Source: Pyricularia pennisetigena (lineage: Eukaryota; Ascomycota; Sordariomycetes; Magnaporthales; Pyriculariaceae). Taken from it: a DNA stretch of 64,000 bases. The translations under genes and the position numbers were made by a program. Numbering within the stretch: the stretch's first letter is position 1; every line of letters starts with the position of its first letter. The stretch lies in assembly GCF_004337985.1 (NCBI RefSeq), contig NC_043741.1, positions 5,295,445-5,359,444 of the forward strand, in the 5' to 3' direction. Under the pieces are notes generated by a model. The model saw only the letters and a list, made by a program, of their open reading frames with translations, had not been told where the DNA came from and did no database searches. Shown one piece after another: positions 58,891-64,000 of the stretch.

Positions 58891-60887
58891 GGCCAATGTG
58901 CATGTGACTTCTTTATGTCACGCCGGGATATCTTGAGAGGAAGCCGAGTTGGGCTGAGTTGTGAGCTGATGACCAGCACCAGAAGAGCGCCCAGAGGCCG
59001 TCTATAAAAGCTCCAAGGAGCAACGGATTCTGTCCAAGAACCCATCGGAGGATCCAATAGAAGTTGCATGCGTCAGCCGCCGCAGCCGCTTGTACATACT
59101 TGCTCATTGCTACGCATGCTCTTGATTGTTTTGTTTTAATGAAGTTCATGACAAGATCCTCGAAAAGGTCAGTGCCTTATCTGGAGGTACTTCCGCCACC
59201 GTGACTCGTTCCCTATTATGTGACAGCGAAAAAGGGGATGGCCGAGTCCAGACTTTGTGGAAAACGACCCAAGACAGACCCCGAGCTCTCCGCAAAAGCT
59301 GAAAACAAAAGGCTATTTTTTTCTGGGTTTGGTAAGGTTGCAACTTTGTTTCTTAATTGCTGCCAAAGTAGACTAGCGGTTCAATATAAGCAAGGACATC
59401 AGTAAGAAAGATATCGTGCATCTAGAAATCGACTGGGGTTTGTTTTCCGGGGGTGCTGGGCGGCAGCAGCGGTTAATTGAACCTTTTTTTTTTTTTTTAA
59501 TGGCTTCGTTGCACTGAACCTAAGCTTTCGCCCAAAGCAGATCCAGAGGAGCTGGCACTCAGATGTGGATCCATGTTGTATGCACGAATGATGATCCAAT
59601 ATATTTCCAAAGCATAACTTGCACGCAGGACAGAACGTCAGCTCGTTTGTAACCCACGATTTGGAATGAGCCTCGCGCGGCGCAAATAACTCGGGAGCTT
59701 CAGCAACCAGAAAAGAAGAAAGAGAAAAAAATGCATTCCCCTGGCGCCGGGTAGACGCGCCCAGTGTAACCATATCGAGGGGGCTCAGCTCGAAAATTTC
59801 GAGACGAAGAAGGATGTTCAGGTGATCAATTGCGAATAGCTAGCTGACCAAAACCCCTTGACAAAGAGGGTCCGTGCCGATGGGGGTCAGTGCGTATTGC
59901 TTATTATCCCAGGTCTAGAGCTAGAAGTTAAGCTTCCTTCTATTAAACCTTTCCGGGCTCCAAAGCGAAAACGGCGCTAGCAGACTGCTTCTGGCAGTCT
60001 TCACTGACATGCTTAGTCTGTTTTTCCATTCCAAAATTAGCTTTGCTTATGTGGGGACGAGAACCACGATGGAAGTTCGGACATTGGTTCTAGCAGTACA
60101 TGCAAGTCTACAGTAGACTAGACTGCTCCCCTTTGAATTGTCTTTTATTTTTGACATGCCCGCTAATAACCTAGCCCTTAGTCCGAACTTCAACGACAGG
60201 AACGCAGCACTCCAAGAAAGCCCGAGCTTCGATAATCAAACGACATATTATACAACAAAAAAAAAACGAGCCTTATAATACCGATCTGCAGGCCCAAATC
60301 CCGATTCTGTGGGCAGGCCAGGGTAATAGCGCCTGTGGCGTTCGTCCCAAAGAGCCACCGTAGAACATGAGAAGACGATCGAATCAGCAGCTCCAGCAAA
60401 AAGAAAACAGACGACGAGCTGCGCTTTGCACTAGCGCACCATGGCCTCAGCTTTGCTATCACGAGCTGTAGGGGTCATGATTTTCTTCAAGGGCACCCAA
60501 AAGCAGTGCCACCAGTACATGGGACGACAGCCTTACCTTGTCGGGGCCAAGCACCCCGAAAATAGTCTCCGTAATTGAAGAAAGAAAAAAAAAAAATTCT
60601 TCCTGGACTTCGGCTTCGAGTCGAGACTTCAGCGCTTGCGAGTAATGGTTTCCAGGTTTCTCCAGTCACGGAGATGCCGACCCATCAAGATGGTGCTGAA
60701 AGCGCGTTGAGCCGCAGTCGGTGCTTGATATAAAAGAAAGCCTCCTTGCAAACAAGATATTCTTTTGGCTTTCCTTTCCTCGGCAGTGGCAGCACCCTCT
60801 TTTATCTGCGCTCCGGAGCTTCCTCGAGGAATTTGTTATCAAGATCCCTTTTGATATCAGATATTGTGCCATCACATTTTCCTCGAG
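58891..60887. other. Divergent promoter region between secreted protein and oxidase
   Basis: About 2 kb without a supported gene. TTTATAGACGG on the minus strand near 58,996-59,006 could be a TATA element for the gene starting at 58,890. T/A runs occur near 59,484-59,499, 60,257-60,267 and 60,584-60,597. Short frames on both strands lack domains. Confidence 0.5.
60728..60735 (+). promoter_or_regulatory. TATA box of the multicopper oxidase gene
   Basis: TATAAAAG lies about 155 bases upstream of the start codon at 60,888, a usual distance when a leader of around 100 bases is allowed for. No specific transcription factor site is claimed. Confidence 0.6.
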
Positions 60888-62819
60888 ATGTCGTCGTCAG
60901 TCCGAGTATCGTCAGTGCTGGCTGCAGCACTCCTGGCCTTTGCTCCTCCCACCCTCGGCAAGGACTGGGAAGGGGCGCCATACAAATGGCTTTTCGAGTT
61001 CCCCTTGCCGATCCCGCCGCTCAAGACGAAGAAATAGTAAGTCCTTGATATTTGCGCAAATCTTATGGGAGCCTTGACTTACATAACATCCGTGTGGCAG
61101 TGATACGTTCACGCACCCTACCACTGGCGGTGCCATCAAGTATTATGAGCTCGAAGAAAAGGTCTTCTCTCAGAATGTGTACCCGGACCGTGGCAATGCA
61201 ACTCTGAGAGGATATGACGGCATGTCCCCAGGCCCGACGTTTCTCGTTGAAAAAGACGAGGAGGCCATCGTGCGCATAACAAACCATGCCACCCGGGCGA
61301 CATCGACACATCTTCACGGATCATACTCTGTAAGTATCCGTTTCGAACCCTCAAATGGCCACTTTGGCATCCCTTTTCTGACACACGTGTATAGCGACCC
61401 GCGTTTGACGGATGGGCCGACGATCTGACTCCGGTCGGGAGCTTCAAGGATTACTACTATCCCAACGGCCAAAACGGCCGCATGATGTGGTACCACGACC
61501 ACGCCATCGACCACACTGCTGAAAACGCATACTACGGCCTTGCAGGCGCGTACATAATCCACGACAAGAACGAGGACAAGCTCGGGCTTCCCAGCGGATA
61601 TGGCCAATTCGATGTCCCGCTTGTCCTATCGGCAAAGCAGTACAACCAGGACGGATCGCTCTTCTCCCCCGAGGGCGAAACGAGCAGTCTGTACGGAGAC
61701 GTGATTCAGGTCAACGGACAACCTTGGCCGTTCATGAACGTCCAAGCACGCAAATACCGCTTCCGTTTCCTGAACGCGGCCATCTCACGGACCTTTTGGA
61801 TGTACTTTGAGCTTACCGACCAGGTCGGCAAGAAGATCCCATTCCAGATCATCGCAACCGACTCGGGGCTGTTGAGCGGGCCGCAAAAGACCGACAACAT
61901 GTACATCTCGATGGCTGAACGGTACGAGATCGTCTTTGACTTCAAAGACTTCAAGGGCAAGACTATCATGCTCCGCAACGAGCGAAAATTTGCTCCAGAC
62001 ACAGACTACCTGCACACCGACAAGGTCATGGTTTTCAAGGTGGCCAAGGACAGCGTCTCGGATCCGTCCCAGGTCCCTTCGACCCTCCGCACCATTCCAT
62101 TCCCGCCCGCCAAGACGACGGTGGACAAGCGCTTCAAGTTTGAGCGCAAAAATGGCCAGTGGACCATCAACGGTGTGACTTGGGAGGATGCCAACAACCG
62201 CGTCTTGGCCAAGCCGCAGCGAGGATCGACCGAGGTCTGGGAGTTGGAGAACAGCAGTGGCGGCTGGTCGCACCCCATCCATGTCCACTTGGTGGATTTC
62301 CAGGTCATCAAGAGAGTCAATGGAAAGCGATCCTTGCAGTCGTACGAAACGGCCGGGCTCAAGGATGTCGTCTGGCTGGGTCCGGGAGAGACGGTGACGG
62401 TGCGGGCGATATACGGCCCCATGGAGGGCCTGTATATGTTTCACTGCCACAACCTCATCCACGAGGACCACGCCATGATGGCGGCTTTCAACGTCACCCA
62501 CCTAGACGATCTCGGCTATAACGACCCCGACTTCATGGACCCAATGGAGCAGCGGTGGCGGGCGAGGCCAGAGAGCCCGGAGCTGTATACCTTGGATGCA
62601 GTCAAGCAGAGGATCGAGTATATGGCCAAGGCAGGACCGTACGTCGACATCAAAGGGATTGAGGACAAACTGACGAGCTATTGGGCCAGAAAAGCATCTT
62701 CGACCACTGCTAGTTCGAGCTCTGGTGGCAAATCAAGTGAAAGCGGGAAAGACTCCGACGACAAGAAGAGCAAGTCGAGGCGCGACGCAAGCTTCATGGC
62801 AAGGAGAAGAATGCAGTAA
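60888..62819 (+). CDS. Bilirubin-oxidase-like secreted multicopper oxidase
   Basis: Three exons: 60,888-61,036, 61,101-61,329 and 61,395-62,819, with introns of 64 and 65 bp (GTAAGT...GGCAG and GTAAGT...ATAG), 600 residues. Residues 1-24 are a signal peptide (MSSSVRVSSVLAAALLAFAP). Copper ligands are HLHG (His120, His122), WYHDH (His160, His162), HPIHVH (His419-His424) and HCHNLIHEDHAMM (His476, Cys477, His478, His482, Met487 as axial ligand). The HCHNLIHEDH motif and the following NVTHLDDLGY, DPMEQRWRARP tail are characteristic of fungal bilirubin oxidases rather than classical laccases. The enzyme couples one-electron substrate oxidation to O2 reduction to water in the extracellular space. 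A C-terminal Ser/Lys/Asp-rich extension (~residues 560-600, with KKSKSRR) is unusual. Without splicing only the third exon would be translated. Confidence 0.95.
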
Positions 62820-63958
62820 TATATAATGTCAAGCTTTTCTCCTGAAGTGCGAAGCAGGGAGGGAGGATGAAGTATATACATACCCCAGGAACATATGCGG
62901 CTAATATTAACGTATAGAATCAATCCCAACCAATCATAAAATCTTATAATCTGCTCACAATGAAATCGTCAGTGTTGCGGTGAGTCGAAGATGAGGTTTC
63001 TTTTTTTTTCTTCTTCCCCTCCGCCTAAATACGGTACGTGGCGCGCAGGCTAAACCAGCCCAACAGTTGTGAGAAGGCTGGAAAATGTTTTACAGCGAGG
63101 AACGGCCGTTGCTAGCATGCCCCTCCACTAGAGGGAAAAAAAAAAGTTGGTTGCTTGGTCATGACAGATGAGCATTGAGCAACTGATAAGTGTAGGTGGT
63201 CAGATCGACAGGAAAAAATTTGACGATTTGTTGATTGAGACAAAAGTTTTCCTCGAAAAACATTATCCACGTGAAATTAGGATGCGTTACACACCTGCCC
63301 GTTTCTGCATGCACGTGTCTACACGATTCGTTCAAGTCAAGGGCGGGTTGCACGCCAAGGCCGATGCCTTCCAGCACCCTACCTTGCAAGCTCTCTTCAG
63401 CCCGTCCGAGAGATTGATAAGACAGGGTTCGACAAACAGGGTCTACAATACCAACTAAATTTTTTTTTTTTTTTTTCTGTACGAAAGTAAGTATTCAACC
63501 TGATGGTATGTTTCTTTACCCGCCCGCGATTGGTTGTTTTCCCAGCGCCGAGGCTGGCCATCCCCGCTCCCGGGAGGTTGGTTTCCCTGGGCAGCGGGGA
63601 TGCTGGACGAACTCGGCGTCATTGGATGAGGGGAAACATCCCGGTCGACGTGCAGAATATAGCAGTTGGAGAGTTGTGCATGTCGACGATGAAGCAATAG
63701 TCCACCCTGCGATGTTACCTCCCAATCGATGTTAAGCGACCTGGCCGGGGGTCGTCCTAGCCGAACTCCGATCTGAGAGAATACATAAAAGTAGGAGATA
63801 TTCTCTCACCATCTCCAAAGAAGGTTCTGCCTTGCACGGCTTCATCCCGGAGTTTTTGACTTTGACTCCCTTTCACCCATTGCTGCGACACCACGCAGAT
63901 TGGTCTCTTGGTCTTCTCCTGCGACCATCCTCTCCACAACCAAAAAAAAAAAAAAAAA
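62820..63958. other. Intergenic region upstream of the last gene
   Basis: Contains the 3' region of the oxidase, T runs near 63,000 and 63,460, and an A run (about 63,942-63,959) just before the next start codon. ATACATAAAAG near 63,780 may be a TATA-like element for the gene at 63,959. No other gene is supported. Confidence 0.5.
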
Positions 63959-64000
63959 ATGCGTGTCAACTCTATTCAGCTCGCCCTTGCCGGGCTCGTA
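63959..64000 (+). CDS. Start of a probable secreted protein (cut by window end)
   Basis: The ATG at 63,959-63,961, after a long A-rich leader, begins MRVNSIQLALAGLV, which has the shape of a signal peptide n- and h-region. Only 14 codons are present, so no identity can be given. The TATA-like ATACATAAAAG ~180 bases upstream supports a real promoter. Confidence 0.5.
   Translation, partial: MRVNSIQLALAGLV

Noticed and set aside
61785..62501. 238-codon minus-strand frame across the oxidase
   Set aside because: Antisense of a gene whose copper-ligand motifs are intact.

Overview
The window looks like a filamentous ascomycete (Pezizomycotina, probably Sordariomycetes) chromosome with a sharp two-speed layout. 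Bases 1 to about 42,420 are an A/T-dominated block of nested transposons and dead genes. In this block recognisable protein domains are interrupted by TAA/TAG/TGA codons where CAA/CAG/CGA/TGG would be expected, the signature of repeat-induced point mutation (RIP). From about 42.42 kb to the end the base composition is balanced. Intact genes there have short GT-AG introns (59-96 bp), two intron-containing tRNA-Pro genes and a 5S rRNA relic. The species cannot be fixed from sequence alone.

Heterochromatic block: (i) 1-63 is the end of a gypsy LTR whose body lies outside the window. (ii) A degenerate plus-strand SNF2-type helicase gene (about 64-5,905, possibly resuming at 12,021) is interrupted by a ~1.88 kb non-coding TIR element with a perfect 9-bp target duplication (1,182-3,057) and by a minus-strand Copia retrotransposon (5,906-12,020). 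(iii) A minus-strand chromodomain gypsy element (13,734-21,494, perfect 5-bp duplication GGTTA) sits inside one arm of a ~0.55 kb inverted repeat. The other arm is at 25,975-26,580. Between the arms lie a dead patatin-like phospholipase gene (22,396-23,346) and a second 9-bp-TSD element (23,825-25,620). (iv) A solo Copia LTR with perfect AAAAG duplications lies at 28,126-28,768, followed by an 11-bp minisatellite. (v) A third 9-bp-TSD element spans 29,694-42,408 and is split by a composite gypsy array LTR-internal-LTR-partial internal-LTR (30,764-41,649) flanked by a single TTTTG duplication.

Gene-rich block: 5S rRNA 3' relic (42,565-42,630); tRNA-Pro(CGG) x2 (44,782 and 45,445); a secreted beta-propeller-like hypothetical (46,771+); an M43-type secreted metalloprotease with one intron (49,114-); a small coiled-coil protein with one intron (51,960-); a GT69/CMT1-like mannosyltransferase with one intron (54,724-); a small cysteine-containing secreted candidate (55,598+); a four-exon secreted hypothetical protein (58,890-); a three-exon bilirubin-oxidase-like multicopper oxidase (60,888+); and the first 14 codons of another probable secreted protein (63,959+). 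Secreted and secretory-pathway products dominate this segment, which suits an extracellular or cell-wall oriented gene neighbourhood next to a transposon-rich block. No shared operon-like regulation is visible, and none is expected in a fungus.
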